Source: Allobosea sp. 117
GTDB lineage: Bacteria > Pseudomonadota > Alphaproteobacteria > Rhizobiales > Xanthobacteraceae
Assembly: GCF_000702305.1 (NCBI RefSeq)
Contig: NZ_JNLC01000018.1
Location: 124,001-188,000, forward strand
DNA: 64,000 bases
Direction of reading: 5' to 3'
Shown here: one piece after another, positions 9,076 to 17,687 of the stretch
Position numbering within the stretch: position 1 is the first letter of the stretch
Layout of the letters: the number at the start of each line of letters is the position of its first letter
Program-made: the position numbers and the translations under genes
The notes under the pieces: model-generated
Seen by the model: the letters and a program-made list of their open reading frames with translations, nothing else
Databases searched by the model: none
What the model was told of the DNA's origin: nothing

Positions 9076-9930
9076 ATGGAGTTCGAGATCCCCCGCATCC
9101 CCCTCGCCGAGATGTGCGACGTCGCGCTCGAATGGGCGACCGAGCACTTCTCCAGCGTCACCCGCGCCATCAGCGCCGTGGTCGGCACCGGCATCGAGGC
9201 GACGACTGATTTCCTTGTCGCGCTGCCGCCGTGGCTGGTGATGGTGGCCTTCGGCCTCATCATCTGGCGGTTGACGACGCTGCGCATCGCGCTGTTCAGC
9301 GTGCTCGGCTTCGCCTTCCTGTGGAACCTGGAACTGTGGCGCGCCACGCTCCAGTCGCTGGTGCTGGTGCTGGTGTCGACGCTGTTCGCGCTGATGATCG
9401 GCATCCCGATCGGCATCGGCGCGGCACTGAGCAAGCGCTTCTGGCGTGTCGTCGGTCCTGTGCTCGACATGATGCAGACCATGCCGAGCTTCGTCTATCT
9501 GATCCCGGCGATTCCGTTCTTCGGCCTCGGCGCGGTCTCGGCGGCCTTCGCCACCATCGTCTTCGCCATGCCGCCGACCATCCGCCTCACCGCGCTTGGC
9601 ATCATGCAGACGCCGCCGGAGCTGGTGGAGGCCGCCGACGCCTTCGGCTCCAGCAAGATGCAGAAGCTGTTCAAAGTGCAGCTTCCGCTCGCCATCCCCA
9701 CCATCATGGCCGGCATCAACCAGACCATCATGCTGGCGCTCTCCATGGTGGTGATCGCCGCCATGATCGGCGCCGGCGGCCTCGGCGGCGAGGTGTGGAA
9801 GGCGATCCAGAGGCTGGAGGCCGGCCAGGGTTTCCAGGCGGGCATCGCCATCGTCGTGCTCGCCGTCATCCTCGATCGCATCACCCAGTACGTCGCCCGG
9901 CGCATGCGCATGGACAAGCACACCGCCTGA
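9076..9930 (+). CDS. proW: Glycine betaine/proline ABC transporter permease ProW
   Basis: Permease of 284 residues with a long polar N-terminus (about 1-50), as in ProW, followed by six or more membrane segments. The permease coupling loop is GIMQTPPELVEAADAFGSSKMQKLFKVQLPLAIP, with the EAA-type pattern. GIPIGIGAALSKRFWRVVGPVLD and MMQTMPSFVYLIPAIPFFGLG are characteristic of the ProW/OpuAB family. An AGGAGGACGCG Shine-Dalgarno sequence immediately precedes the ATG. It works with ProV and the binding protein encoded 71 bases downstream. Confidence 0.94.
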   Translation: MEFEIPRIPLAEMCDVALEWATEHFSSVTRAISAVVGTGIEATTDFLVALPPWLVMVAFGLIIWRLTTLRIALFSVLGFAFLWNLELWRATLQSLVLVLVSTLFALMIGIPIGIGAALSKRFWRVVGPVLDMMQTMPSFVYLIPAIPFFGLGAVSAAFATIVFAMPPTIRLTALGIMQTPPELVEAADAFGSSKMQKLFKVQLPLAIPTIMAGINQTIMLALSMVVIAAMIGAGGLGGEVWKAIQRLEAGQGFQAGIAIVVLAVILDRITQYVARRMRMDKHTA

Positions 9931-10001
9931 CAGCCAAACCGGAAGCGGATCAACGACTTCCGGCCCGAAACCGAACTTCCCGAGATTGGAGAACTGACGA
10001 G

Positions 10002-10856
10002 ATGTCGAAGATCGCTTCCTTCCTGAAATCCGCCGCCGCCGGCGCTGCCGCGCTCGGCCTCGCTATCGGCGCCGCGCATGCGGAGAAGAAGGACCTCACC
10101 ATCGCCTATGTCGAGTGGTCGGACGCCGTCGTAGCGACCAACATCGTGAAGACCGCGCTCGAGGACAAAGGCTACAAGGTCAAGATCGTGCCGCTCTCCG
10201 GCGCCGCCATGTGGCAGGCGGTGGCGAGCGGCGAGGCCGACGCCATGGTCGCCGCCTGGCTGCCGGGCACCCACGCCGCCTACTATGCCAAGCTGAAGGA
10301 CAAGGTCGACAATCTCGGCCCGAACGTCACCGGCGCCAAGATCGGCTGGGCGGTGCCGACCTATGTCGACATCGCCACCATCGAGGACATCAAGAAGGAT
10401 CCCGCCAAGTTCGGCGGCAAGGTGATCGGCATCGATCCCGGCGCCGGCCTGATGAAGGCTTCCGAGAAGGCGATCAAGGAATACGCCCTGCCGGTGAAGC
10501 TGGTGGAAGGCTCGGACGCCACCATGGTAGCGGCGCTGAAGGACGCCTACGGCAAGAAGGAGCCGATCGTCATCACCACCTGGACGCCGCACTGGATGTT
10601 CGCGACCTGGGACCTGAAGTACCTCGAGGACCCCAAGGGCGTGTTCGGCGGCGAGGAGACGGTGAACACCGTGGTCTCCACCAAGCTGAAGACCGAGGCG
10701 CCCGAGGCCTACAAGATCCTCGACAACTTCGCGCTGTCGCTGGCCGACGAGCAGGCGGTGATGGTGGAGAATGAGAAGCCCGGCGCCAATCCGGTCGAGA
10801 CCGCCAAGGCATGGGTCGCCGCCAACAAGGCCAAGGTCGACGCCTGGTCGAAGTGA
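10002..10856 (+). CDS. proX: Glycine betaine-binding periplasmic protein (ProX/OpuAC type)
   Basis: Binding protein of 284 residues. Residues 1-27 are a Sec signal peptide ending GAAHA before EKKDLTIAYVEWSD. The mature protein is of the OpuAC/ProX family: aromatic residues likely to cage the quaternary ammonium lie in VEWSD, GAAMWQAV, AAWLPGTHAAYY and TTWTPHWMFATWDLKYLEDP. The start was chosen at the ATG preceded by GGAGAACTGACG, which gives the signal peptide. Third gene of proVWX; a strong terminator follows 35 bases after the stop. Confidence 0.94.
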   Translation: MSKIASFLKSAAAGAAALGLAIGAAHAEKKDLTIAYVEWSDAVVATNIVKTALEDKGYKVKIVPLSGAAMWQAVASGEADAMVAAWLPGTHAAYYAKLKDKVDNLGPNVTGAKIGWAVPTYVDIATIEDIKKDPAKFGGKVIGIDPGAGLMKASEKAIKEYALPVKLVEGSDATMVAALKDAYGKKEPIVITTWTPHWMFATWDLKYLEDPKGVFGGEETVNTVVSTKLKTEAPEAYKILDNFALSLADEQAVMVENEKPGANPVETAKAWVAANKAKVDAWSK

Positions 10857-10891
10857 GCCGGCCGGGGCGCCGAATCCGTCCCTGACATGAG

Positions 10892-10924
10892 AAAGGCGGC
10901 CGGATCGCTCCGGCCGCCTTTTCG
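10892..10924 (+). terminator. Intrinsic terminator of proVWX
   Basis: A 13-bp stem (AAAGGCGGCCGGA with TCCGGCCGCCTTT) closes a TCGC loop and runs into TTTTCG. It is flanked by A- and T-runs, so it may also end the minus-strand gene that lies downstream. Confidence 0.92.
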
Positions 10925-10949
10925 TATCGACCGTCCGCAGGCCACCCGG

Positions 10950-11279
10950 TCAGGGGCACACGTCCCAGAAGCCGGTCGTGCGCTGCGGGTTGGTGTAGTA
11001 CCAGCAATAACCCGGCTGCGGCGGCGGTCCCGCCAGCGAGGCCGCGGCGGCGCCGGCAACGAAGCCGATCGCCGCGCCGGCCGCGATGGCTCCACCCGGC
11101 CGCCAATAGCGCCGCGGCGTCACCACCACCACGCCACGCGGCGGAGCATAGACGCGCGGCCGCCCGGCCGCACAGCCCGCCGGCCCGCACGCCACCCACG
11201 CACCGGCTTCCCTGACCGGCAGCGTCGCACCCGCGCCGGAGACGAGAGCGACGGCCAGCAACAGGCTCGTCTTCTTCAT
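10950..11279 (-). CDS. Small exported Gly/Ala-rich hypothetical protein
   Basis: Protein of 109 residues with a Sec signal peptide ([21 protein letters not shown]). The start is supported by a Shine-Dalgarno sequence AAGGAGAAGG seven bases upstream. The mature part has paired cysteines ([12 protein letters not shown]), a basic stretch [13 protein letters not shown], a glycine-zipper-like hydrophobic segment [23 protein letters not shown] and a Tyr/Trp/Cys-rich tail ([20 protein letters not shown]). The architecture resembles small Rhizobiales envelope proteins of unknown function. The glycine zipper suggests membrane or envelope association, which is inference. Confidence 0.75.
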   Translation of the reverse strand: MKKTSLLLAVALVSGAGATLPVREAGAWVACGPAGCAAGRPRVYAPPRGVVVVTPRRYWRPGGAIAAGAAIGFVAGAAAASLAGPPPQPGYCWYYTNPQRTTGFWDVCP

Positions 11280-11440
11280 GCGACCTTCTCCTTGTTCCCG
11301 AGCGAAGCCGCATCGAATCGAACCCCCGCGGCCCCTCGCAATTGTACTGCAACCCAAGGTGCAGGGCATCGGCGCTCTGCGCTTCGCGGGCCGGATTGCG
11401 GCGCTTGAGCGCGCATGTTAGGCCCGCGCCGGAGACCGAC

Positions 11441-12127
11441 ATGACCCATCGCCCACTGATCATCGCCCCCTCGATCCTCGCCAGCGACTTCGCGCGCTTC
11501 GGCGAGGAAGTCCGCGCCATCGACGAGGCCGGCGCCGACTGGATCCATATCGACGTGATGGACGGGCATTTCGTGCCGAACATCTCCTTCGGCCCGGAGG
11601 TGGTGCGCGCCATCCGTCCGCTTAGCGCGAAGTTCTTCGACGTGCATCTGATGATCGCGCCGGCCGATCCCTATCTCGAGGCCTTCGCCAAAGCGGGCGC
11701 CGACCTCATCTCGGTCCACGCCGAGGCCGGCCCGCATCTTCACCGCTCGCTGCAGGCGATCCGTGGGCTCGGCAGACGAGCAGGCGTGGCGCTCAACCCG
11801 GCGACACCCGCCAGCGCCATCGAGAACGTGCTCGACGACGTCGACCTGGTGCTGGTGATGACGGTCAATCCGGGCTTCGGCGGGCAGGCCTTCATCGCGC
11901 CCATGCTGGAGAAGATCGCCCGCATCAAGGCGATGATCGGCGACCGGCCGATCGACATCGAGATCGACGGCGGGGTGACCAAAGACAACGCGGCGGCCTG
12001 CGCCCGGGCCGGCGGCAACGTGCTGGTCGCCGGATCGGCGGCGTTCAAGGGCGGCGCAGCAGCCTATGCCGGCAACATCGCCGCCATCCGCGACGCCGCC
12101 GCGCAGGCACGCGGCGAGCTGGTCTGA
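11441..12127 (+). CDS. rpe: Ribulose-phosphate 3-epimerase
   Basis: TIM-barrel enzyme of 228 residues interconverting D-ribulose-5-phosphate and D-xylulose-5-phosphate in the pentose phosphate/Calvin cycles. Signatures seen: [17 protein letters not shown] (catalytic Ser region), [17 protein letters not shown] with metal-ligand His/Asp, FDVHLMI with the third ligand, VNPGFGGQ (phosphate loop) and IEIDGGV with the last catalytic Asp. The length is normal. The ATG follows GCCGGAGACCGAC. No carboxysome or cbb genes are visible nearby, so a housekeeping role is most likely. Confidence 0.96.
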   Translation: MTHRPLIIAPSILASDFARFGEEVRAIDEAGADWIHIDVMDGHFVPNISFGPEVVRAIRPLSAKFFDVHLMIAPADPYLEAFAKAGADLISVHAEAGPHLHRSLQAIRGLGRRAGVALNPATPASAIENVLDDVDLVLVMTVNPGFGGQAFIAPMLEKIARIKAMIGDRPIDIEIDGGVTKDNAAACARAGGNVLVAGSAAFKGGAAAYAGNIAAIRDAAAQARGELV

Positions 12128-12136
12128 GGCGGGCGA

Positions 12137-12406
12137 TCAGCTCGCCGCCAGCGCCGCACCGGTGTCCCGACCCGGCGTCACCGGCAGGATTTCGAATTCC
12201 ACGAGATCGGCCCATTCGGCCACCCAGCGCTGCAGCAGCGTAACGTCGTCGCATTGCATAAGCTGGAAGCACCGGCCGAGATCAGCCGTCACCCAGCTAT
12301 CCACGAAGGCGATGCCATCGGGCATGAGCCTGCCCTGCTCGCGAAAGCGGCGATAGACCGCCTTGGCGTTCTGGTCGCGGAAACGCTCGATCACCATGAA
12401 CAGCAT
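12137..12406 (-). CDS. DUF3303-type small protein
   Basis: Protein of 89 residues (MLFMVIERFRDQNAKAVYRR) with the pattern of DUF3303 proteins, small ferredoxin-like-fold proteins of unknown function. Conserved-looking features are MVIERFRD, GRLMPDGIAFVDSWV, RCFQLMQCDD and LLQRWVAEWADLVEFEI. A second start three codons downstream (MVIERF) is equally possible. The stop codon faces that of rpe nine bases away, so the two genes are convergent. No function can be inferred from context. Confidence 0.8.
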   Translation of the reverse strand: MLFMVIERFRDQNAKAVYRRFREQGRLMPDGIAFVDSWVTADLGRCFQLMQCDDVTLLQRWVAEWADLVEFEILPVTPGRDTGAALAAS

Positions 12407-12554
12407 AGGTGGCCCTGCAGATGGTTGAGACCGCTGAGGTGCGCGCCGGGCGCGCAGGCCCATTCAAGCACATCGTGCCGCCGCGCGGCATTTGTCCCGA
12501 ACCCGCCTATCTGCTAATCCGCGCCATCCAGTCCGTCCGTCGAAAGAGCCGCCC

Positions 12555-13862
12555 GTGATCCCGCGCTATACCCGTCCCGAGATGGCTTCCATCTGGGAGC
12601 CGCAGACCCGCTTCCGCATCTGGTTCGAGATCGAGGCGCACGCCACCGATGCGCTGGCCGAGCTCGGCGTGGTGCCGAAGGAGGCGGCGGCGAAGATCTG
12701 GGAGAAGGCGAAGGACGCCACCTTCGACGTCGCCCGCATCGATGAGATCGAGGCGGTCACCAAGCACGACGTCATCGCCTTCCTGACGCACCTCGCCGAG
12801 ATCGTCGGCCCCGAGGCGCGCTTCGTCCATCAGGGCATGACGTCTTCGGACATACTCGACACCTGCCTCAACGTGCAGCTCGTGCGCGCCGCCGACATTC
12901 TGATCAAGGACGTCGATCGCCTGCTCACGGCGCTGGAGACGCGCGCCTTCGAGCACAAGCTGACCCCGACCATCGGGCGCTCGCACGGCATCCATGCCGA
13001 ACCGACCACCTTCGGGCTGAAGCTCGCGCAGGCACATGCCGAGTTCCAGCGCAACCGCGCCCGTCTTGTCGCCGCCCGCGAAGAGGTCGCCACCTGCGCG
13101 ATTTCCGGCGCGGTCGGCACCTTCGCGCAGGTCGACCCGCGCGTTGAGGAATATGTCGCGGCCAGGATGGGGCTGAAGGTCGAGCCGGTCTCGACGCAGG
13201 TCATCCCGCGCGACCGCCACGCCGCCTATTTCGCCGCGCTCGGCGTCGTCGCCTCCTCGATGGAGCGCGTGGCGATCGAGATCCGGCACCTGCAGCGCAC
13301 CGAGGTGCTGGAGGCGGAGGAGTTCTTCTCCGAAGGCCAGAAGGGTTCCTCGGCCATGCCGCATAAGCGCAACCCCGTGCTCACCGAGAACATCACCGGC
13401 CTCGCCCGCCTCGTGCGCGGCATGGTGACCCCGGCGCTGGAGAACGTCGCGCTCTGGCACGAGCGCGACATCTCGCATTCCTCGGTGGAGCGGATGATCG
13501 GCCCGGATGCGACGGTGACGCTCGATTTCGCGCTGAACCGGCTCGCCGGCGTGGTCGAGAAGCTGATGGTCTATCCGGAGAACATGCGGAAGAACCTCGA
13601 CCGCCTCGGCGGCCTCGTCCATTCGCAGCGCGTGCTGCTGGCGCTGACGCAAAAGGGCGCATCGCGCGAGGACGCCTACCGGCTGGTGCAGCGCAACGCC
13701 ATGCCGGTCTGGCGCGGCGAAGGCGAATTCCAGACGCTGCTGACCAACGATGCCGACGTCCGCAAATATCTGAGCGCGGAGGAGATCGCCGAGAAATTCG
13801 ACCTCGGCTACCACCTCAAGCACGTCGACACGATCTTCCGGCGGGTCTTCGGTCGCGCGTGA
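12555..13862 (+). CDS. purB: Adenylosuccinate lyase
   Basis: Fumarase-superfamily enzyme of 435 residues acting twice in purine synthesis (SAICAR to AICAR, and adenylosuccinate to AMP). The signature loop GSSAMPHKRNPVLTENI with the catalytic Ser is present near residue 270, with HGIHAEPTTFGLK carrying the active-site His and QGMTSSDILDT. The GTG at 12555 is chosen as start because it gives the family N-terminus IPRYTRPEMASIWEPQTRF; an upstream ATG at 12492 would add 21 residues unlike the family. It lies upstream of purC-purS-purQ-purL but is separated by four other genes. Confidence 0.95.
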   Translation: MIPRYTRPEMASIWEPQTRFRIWFEIEAHATDALAELGVVPKEAAAKIWEKAKDATFDVARIDEIEAVTKHDVIAFLTHLAEIVGPEARFVHQGMTSSDILDTCLNVQLVRAADILIKDVDRLLTALETRAFEHKLTPTIGRSHGIHAEPTTFGLKLAQAHAEFQRNRARLVAAREEVATCAISGAVGTFAQVDPRVEEYVAARMGLKVEPVSTQVIPRDRHAAYFAALGVVASSMERVAIEIRHLQRTEVLEAEEFFSEGQKGSSAMPHKRNPVLTENITGLARLVRGMVTPALENVALWHERDISHSSVERMIGPDATVTLDFALNRLAGVVEKLMVYPENMRKNLDRLGGLVHSQRVLLALTQKGASREDAYRLVQRNAMPVWRGEGEFQTLLTNDADVRKYLSAEEIAEKFDLGYHLKHVDTIFRRVFGRA

Positions 13863-13965
13863 ATCGACGCGTGAACGCGCCGATTCCGTTTCTCAAGGCC
13901 TTGAATCGATACTGCAAGGACCGGAATCGTTCTCTCAGCCCGCACCGCTAAGTCGTTGTTCCGAC

Positions 13966-14634
13966 TCAGCGCCTCATGCCGCCGGCCGGCCCGCCACTAG
14001 GACGGAACATGACCCCACCCGAGGGGCCGCCCCCGCCTCCGCTGGCCCGATAGGCCGGCGCGCCGGACGGCCCGCCGGGACGCGGACCGCCACTCATGGA
14101 CGGCGGGCGATAGCTCGGCGGCGGCCGCATTCCGGGCGGCGGACCGCCGGAGGGCGAACCACCGCTCCAGCCGGGCGGCGGCTTGCCGCCACCCGAGGAA
14201 GGGGGATAGTTCGGGCGGTAATAGCCGCCGCCCCAATAGCCCGGCCCCCAGTAGCCGGGGCCCCAATAGCCGGGGCCGCCTATGTAGCCGGGCCCCCAAT
14301 AGCCGGGGCCGGCGTAATAGCCGTAGCCATATCCGCCGTCGTAATAGTCGTTGTAGAAGTAGCTCTGCGAGGGGCGCACCACGACGCTGGTGCCGCGCCC
14401 GCGCGACAGGTAGCGCGCGCTGACATAGCCGCCGCCGATACGGCACCAGCTCCCGCCGCAGCTCGCGACGTCGACGCGGGTGCCCGCTGGCAGAGAGGTG
14501 ACGACGCGATATTTCGTGCCCGGTCCGCTGCGGACATTGACGTCCGCCGTGACAGTCGCCGGCCAAGCCGCAGCGGCCACCGTGCCGCCGATGAGCAGGC
14601 CGGCCGCCAGCCCCAGGGATTTCATCGCACTCAT
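13966..14634 (-). CDS. Exported SH3b-domain protein with Tyr/Gly/Pro repeat tail
   Basis: Protein of 222 residues. After a signal peptide (MSAMKSLGLAAGLLIGGTVAAAAWP), residues about 26-85 are a bacterial SH3 domain (TVTADVNVRSGPGTKYRVVTS, with the WCRIGGGYVSARYLSRG end). A low-complexity tail follows: repeats of the type GYWGPGYxGGP and YWGPGYWGP at about 115-150, then Gly/Pro/Ser-rich sequence with PPPGM and SGGPRPGG blocks. SH3b domains bind peptidoglycan or peptides, so a cell-wall location is likely (inference). The start is fixed by GGAGGTGACA just before the ATG. Confidence 0.85.
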   Translation of the reverse strand: MSAMKSLGLAAGLLIGGTVAAAAWPATVTADVNVRSGPGTKYRVVTSLPAGTRVDVASCGGSWCRIGGGYVSARYLSRGRGTSVVVRPSQSYFYNDYYDGGYGYGYYAGPGYWGPGYIGGPGYWGPGYWGPGYWGGGYYRPNYPPSSGGGKPPPGWSGGSPSGGPPPGMRPPPSYRPPSMSGGPRPGGPSGAPAYRASGGGGGPSGGVMFRPSGGPAGGMRR

Positions 14635-14827
14635 TGTCACCTCCCACGCGCGGCCGCACCAGCGAGGCGGCACATGATGCATATTTCAAACACGCCGGCC
14701 CGCGGCGCTCTGATCCGCCGCAAGCAAGCCCGATCATTTGACGCTGGATGACATGGGGAGGCGTATGCCACGGCGCCAGCCCGCGCGAGGCCCGATCCGC
14801 GGAGGGCTTATGCCATGGACCGAGGCC

Positions 14828-15619
14828 TCAGCCCCCGGCCCGCTCCAGCGCGGCGGCGGCACCGGCAGAGGCGAAGGCGATCTCGTTGCCCATAGCGATC
14901 AGCGCATAGCCGCGCGCGACATAGTCCCGGGCAAGTTCCGGCGTGTTGGCGTAGATGCCGGCGATGCGCCCGTGCCGCACGCATTGCAGCCGGACCTTCT
15001 CCACCGCCTGAGTCACCAAAGGATGCGCGGGATCGGTGGCATGGCCGCGGGTGAGCGACACGGCAAGGTCGTTGGGTCCGACGAAGAGTCCGTCGATGCC
15101 GTCGACGGCGGCGATCTGGTCGAGGTTGCGCAGCGCCGTCTCGCTCTCGATCATCACGAAGACGGGAGTGAGGTGGTTGGCGCGGTGGACATAGGACGTG
15201 CGGTCCAGCCCGGAGAACGCCATGCCGCGCAGCGGGCCGAAGCTGCGTCCGCCGACCGGCGGATATTTCAGGGCGGCGACGACGGCGCGCGCCTCCTCGG
15301 CGGTATTCACCATCGGCACGATGATCGCCGCGGCGCCCACATCGAGCGCGCGCGCCCCGAGCGCGATGGCGCCGAGCGGCAGGCGCACGATCGCGCTGCC
15401 GCCAAAGGTCGCGATCGCCGGAACCGCCTGCTCGATCGCGGCGAAATCATAGAGCCCGTGCTGGGCATCGAGGACGACCGCGCCATAGCCCGAGCGCACA
15501 ATCGCCTCGGCCATCTGCGGGCTGGGCACGACCGACCAGAATGCGAAAACCGGCGCACCGCCGCGCAGACGCCCTGCAAGCGCGAGAGGCCCGGCCTCCG
15601 CGGACTGGTTGACCGACAT
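14828..15619 (-). CDS. HpcH/HpaI-type aldolase (2-keto-3-deoxy acid aldolase family)
   Basis: TIM-barrel class II aldolase, 263 residues. It has the family pattern FWSVVPSPQMAEAIVRSGYGAVVLDAQHG with the catalytic His, IVRLPLG (substrate Arg), the metal-ligand Glu in FVMIESETALRN, and GLFVGPNDLAVSLT with the metal Asp. Such enzymes split 4-hydroxy-2-oxo acids into pyruvate plus an aldehyde. QHG replaces the EHG found in HpaI. No pathway partner is adjacent. A second member of this family is encoded at 56107-56886 in a clearer catabolic setting. Confidence 0.87.
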   Translation of the reverse strand: MSVNQSAEAGPLALAGRLRGGAPVFAFWSVVPSPQMAEAIVRSGYGAVVLDAQHGLYDFAAIEQAVPAIATFGGSAIVRLPLGAIALGARALDVGAAAIIVPMVNTAEEARAVVAALKYPPVGGRSFGPLRGMAFSGLDRTSYVHRANHLTPVFVMIESETALRNLDQIAAVDGIDGLFVGPNDLAVSLTRGHATDPAHPLVTQAVEKVRLQCVRHGRIAGIYANTPELARDYVARGYALIAMGNEIAFASAGAAAALERAGG

Positions 15620-15638
15620 GCCCCGCCCCCGCCGACGC

Positions 15639-15962
15639 TCAGTTGCCCTGCTTCAACGCTTCCTTGGCCTCGATGAGGAACTCGTCCATCGTCCGGCGGA
15701 TGCGATGCTCGGAAACGTCGAGCCCCTTGGCGTCGAAGTCGGTCTTGAGCTTGCGGTAGACGTCCTCGTCACCGGCCTCCTCAAGGTCGGCCTCGATCAG
15801 CGAGCGCGCATAGGCGTCGGCCGCCTCGCCGGTCAGGCCGAGCTTCTGGGCCGCCCACAGGCCGAGCATCCTGTTGCGACGTGCGTGAGCCTTGAATTTC
15901 AAGGCTTCGTCATGGGCATATTTGGCCTCGAACGCGTCTTCACGGTTGTCGAACGTGCTCAT
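15639..15962 (-). CDS. F1Fo-ATPase inhibitor, zeta subunit family (DUF1476)
   Basis: All-helical protein of 107 residues matching DUF1476, identified in Paracoccus denitrificans as the zeta subunit that blocks ATP hydrolysis by F1 (established for that species; inferred here). Seen: start MSTFDNREDAFEAKYAHDEA, the central LWAAQKLGLTGEAADAYARSLIEADLEEAGDEDV and the C-terminal RRTMDEFLIEAKEAL. The length is typical. It is convergent with nothing and lies 19 bases upstream of the aldolase gene on the same strand, so co-transcription is possible. Confidence 0.9.
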   Translation of the reverse strand: MSTFDNREDAFEAKYAHDEALKFKAHARRNRMLGLWAAQKLGLTGEAADAYARSLIEADLEEAGDEDVYRKLKTDFDAKGLDVSEHRIRRTMDEFLIEAKEALKQGN

Positions 15963-16283
15963 TGAGCCTCACGCTTGTGATGTCACGGATCGCCGGCTTG
16001 ATTATCGCGCAGCCGACACCAAATCAACGGCGTCAACCTAGCCAACCGGCCCCTACGTCAATGTGACGCCGGTAAGAGCGACCATAGCACCCATGGCAGC
16101 CACGCGGCCATCGCGTTGTATCCCGACCGCCGATCGGCTAGTGTCCGGCGGTGGGCGCTTGTGCAATGCGACACGAATCGACGGAGCACGTCACGCCGCC
16201 TCAAAGCTCGGCGCCCAAAGCCGTGGACCAGTTAGAACCGGAGCCCCGGCACGATGGATTTCCTCAATCGACGGTACCCACCC
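15963..16283. other. Divergent intergenic region before purC
   Basis: About 320 bases between the DUF1476 gene (leftward) and purC (rightward), so it must carry both promoters. I see no convincing PurR-like palindrome, riboswitch or RNA gene. An ATG at 16254 could extend purC by ten codons. Confidence 0.5.
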
Positions 16284-17066
16284 ATGAGCCGCCGCCGCCG
16301 CATTTACGAAGGTAAGGCGAAGGTCCTTTACGAAGGACCCGAGCCCGGCACTTTGATCCAGCATTTCAAGGATGACGCCACCGCTTTCAACAACAAGAAG
16401 CACGACGTCATCGACGGCAAAGGTGTGCTGAACAACCGCATCTCGGAATATGTGTTCCAGAAGCTGAATGAAATCGGCGTCCCGACGCATTTCATCAAGC
16501 GCCTGAACATGCGCGAGCAGCTCATCCGCGAGGTCGAGATCATCCCGCTCGAGGTCGTGGTGCGCAACGTCGCTGCCGGCTCGCTGTCGACCCGCCTCGG
16601 CATCGAGGAAGGCACCCAACTACCGCGCTCGATCATCGAATTCTATTACAAGAACGACCAGCTCAACGACCCGATGGTGTCGGAAGAGCACATCACGGCG
16701 TTCGGCTGGGCCACCACCCAGGAGATCGACGACATCATCGCGCTGGCGATTCGCGTCAATGACTTCCTGTCCGGCCTCTTCCTCGGCGTCGGCATCCGTC
16801 TTGTGGACTTCAAGATGGAATGCGGCCGCCTCTGGGAGAACGACATGATGCGCATTGTCGTCGCCGATGAAATCAGCCCGGACTCGTGCCGGCTGTGGGA
16901 CATCAAGTCGAACGACAAGCTCGACAAGGACCGCTTCCGCCGCGACATGGGCGGGCTGGTCGAGGCCTATTCCGAGGTCGCCCGCCGGCTCGGCATCATG
17001 TCCGAAGGCGAGCGCCCGCAGGGCACCGGCCCGGTTCTGGTGAAGTCCGCCGAGCCCAGCAAATGA
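16284..17066 (+). CDS. purC: Phosphoribosylaminoimidazole-succinocarboxamide synthase
   Basis: SAICAR synthase of 260 residues, joining aspartate to CAIR with ATP. It starts [20 protein letters not shown] (nucleotide-binding strand loop) and has [30 protein letters not shown] (substrate-binding motif) and VDFKMECG, with [12 protein letters not shown] near the end. The ATG at 16284 fits the length of Rhizobiales PurC; an in-frame ATG at 16254 has a better spaced GGAG and cannot be excluded. A terminator-like hairpin follows before purS. Confidence 0.95.
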   Translation: MSRRRRIYEGKAKVLYEGPEPGTLIQHFKDDATAFNNKKHDVIDGKGVLNNRISEYVFQKLNEIGVPTHFIKRLNMREQLIREVEIIPLEVVVRNVAAGSLSTRLGIEEGTQLPRSIIEFYYKNDQLNDPMVSEEHITAFGWATTQEIDDIIALAIRVNDFLSGLFLGVGIRLVDFKMECGRLWENDMMRIVVADEISPDSCRLWDIKSNDKLDKDRFRRDMGGLVEAYSEVARRLGIMSEGERPQGTGPVLVKSAEPSK

Positions 17067-17096
17067 AACGTTGAGCCGCGTGCGGCCCGATGATAG

Positions 17097-17127
17097 GCGG
17101 GGGCTGGAAGGCCCCCGCTTCGTTTTT
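17097..17127 (+). terminator. Terminator or attenuator between purC and purS
   Basis: An 8-bp GC stem (GCGGGGGC with GCCCCCGC) around a TGGAAG loop, followed by TTCGTTTTT. It lies inside the purine operon, so it may attenuate purS-purQ-purL relative to purC. Confidence 0.85.
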
Positions 17128-17174
17128 CAAGCCTGATCCCGAGCTTGCCCGAAGCCTATCCGAAGAGAAGCACC

Positions 17175-17417
17175 ATGAAGGCGCGTGTCCTCGTCACCCT
17201 GAAATCCGCCGTGCTCGATCCGCAGGGCAAGGCCATCGAGGGCGCGCTGCGCTCGCTCGGCGTGCCGGGTGTCGCCAGCGTGCGGCAAGGCAAGGTGTTC
17301 GACGTCGAGCTCGAAAGCGCCGACAAGGACAAGGCCGAGGCGACTCTGAAGGATGCCTGCGAGAAGCTGCTCGCCAATACGGTGATCGAGAGCTACCGCA
17401 TCGAGTTCGTCGGATGA
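17175..17417 (+). CDS. purS: Phosphoribosylformylglycinamidine synthase subunit PurS
   Basis: Small subunit of the three-protein FGAM synthase (PurSQL), 80 residues. It shows the typical pattern MKARVLVTLKSAVLDPQGKA, LRSLGVPGVASVRQGKVFD and CEKLLANTVIESYRIE. PurS bridges PurL and the glutaminase PurQ and helps carry ammonia between them. The ATG at 17175 gives the family N-terminus. The purQ gene does not follow directly: a 78-codon coiled-coil gene intervenes. Confidence 0.95.
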   Translation: MKARVLVTLKSAVLDPQGKAIEGALRSLGVPGVASVRQGKVFDVELESADKDKAEATLKDACEKLLANTVIESYRIEFVG

Positions 17418-17450
17418 TATCCTAGGCTCCGCTCGGGAAAGGCGCTCGCG

Positions 17451-17687
17451 ATGGCTGAAGTTACCAGTGAGCTGATCTACGAGGTGCTCAAGGCGATGCC
17501 GGATCGTCTGGGGAAGCTCGAAGACAAGATGGATGAAGTGAAGCAGGAGCTTCAGGCGATCCGCACCCACCAACTCGCCATGCAGCAGGATACCCAGAAC
17601 ATATATTCGGCCCTCACGCGTCAGGACACGCGCCTCGAGCGCATTGAACGTCGGCTCGAACTGACCGAAAGCCCGCTCGCTCCATGA
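17451..17687 (+). CDS. Small coiled-coil protein inserted between purS and purQ
   Basis: Protein of 78 residues, almost wholly helical. Residues about 8-45 form heptads (VLKAMPDRLGKLEDKMDEV, KQELQAIRTHQL), and a second helix LERIERRLELTESPL ends it. No membrane segment or cysteine. The TGA overlaps the purQ ATG (ATGA), so translation is coupled to purQ, which makes it likely to be real and expressed with purine synthesis. I do not recognise a family; similar short coiled coils occur as orphan proteins in Rhizobiales. It could be an adaptor of FGAM synthase or simply a passenger. Confidence 0.75.
   Translation: MAEVTSELIYEVLKAMPDRLGKLEDKMDEVKQELQAIRTHQLAMQQDTQNIYSALTRQDTRLERIERRLELTESPLAP

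Noticed and set aside
7780-9921. A 713-codon frame on the minus strand opposite proV and proW
   Set aside because: It is rich in His, Asp, Glu, Arg and Gly with no recognisable domain, and lies exactly antisense to two clear ABC genes: a shadow created by GC-rich codons.
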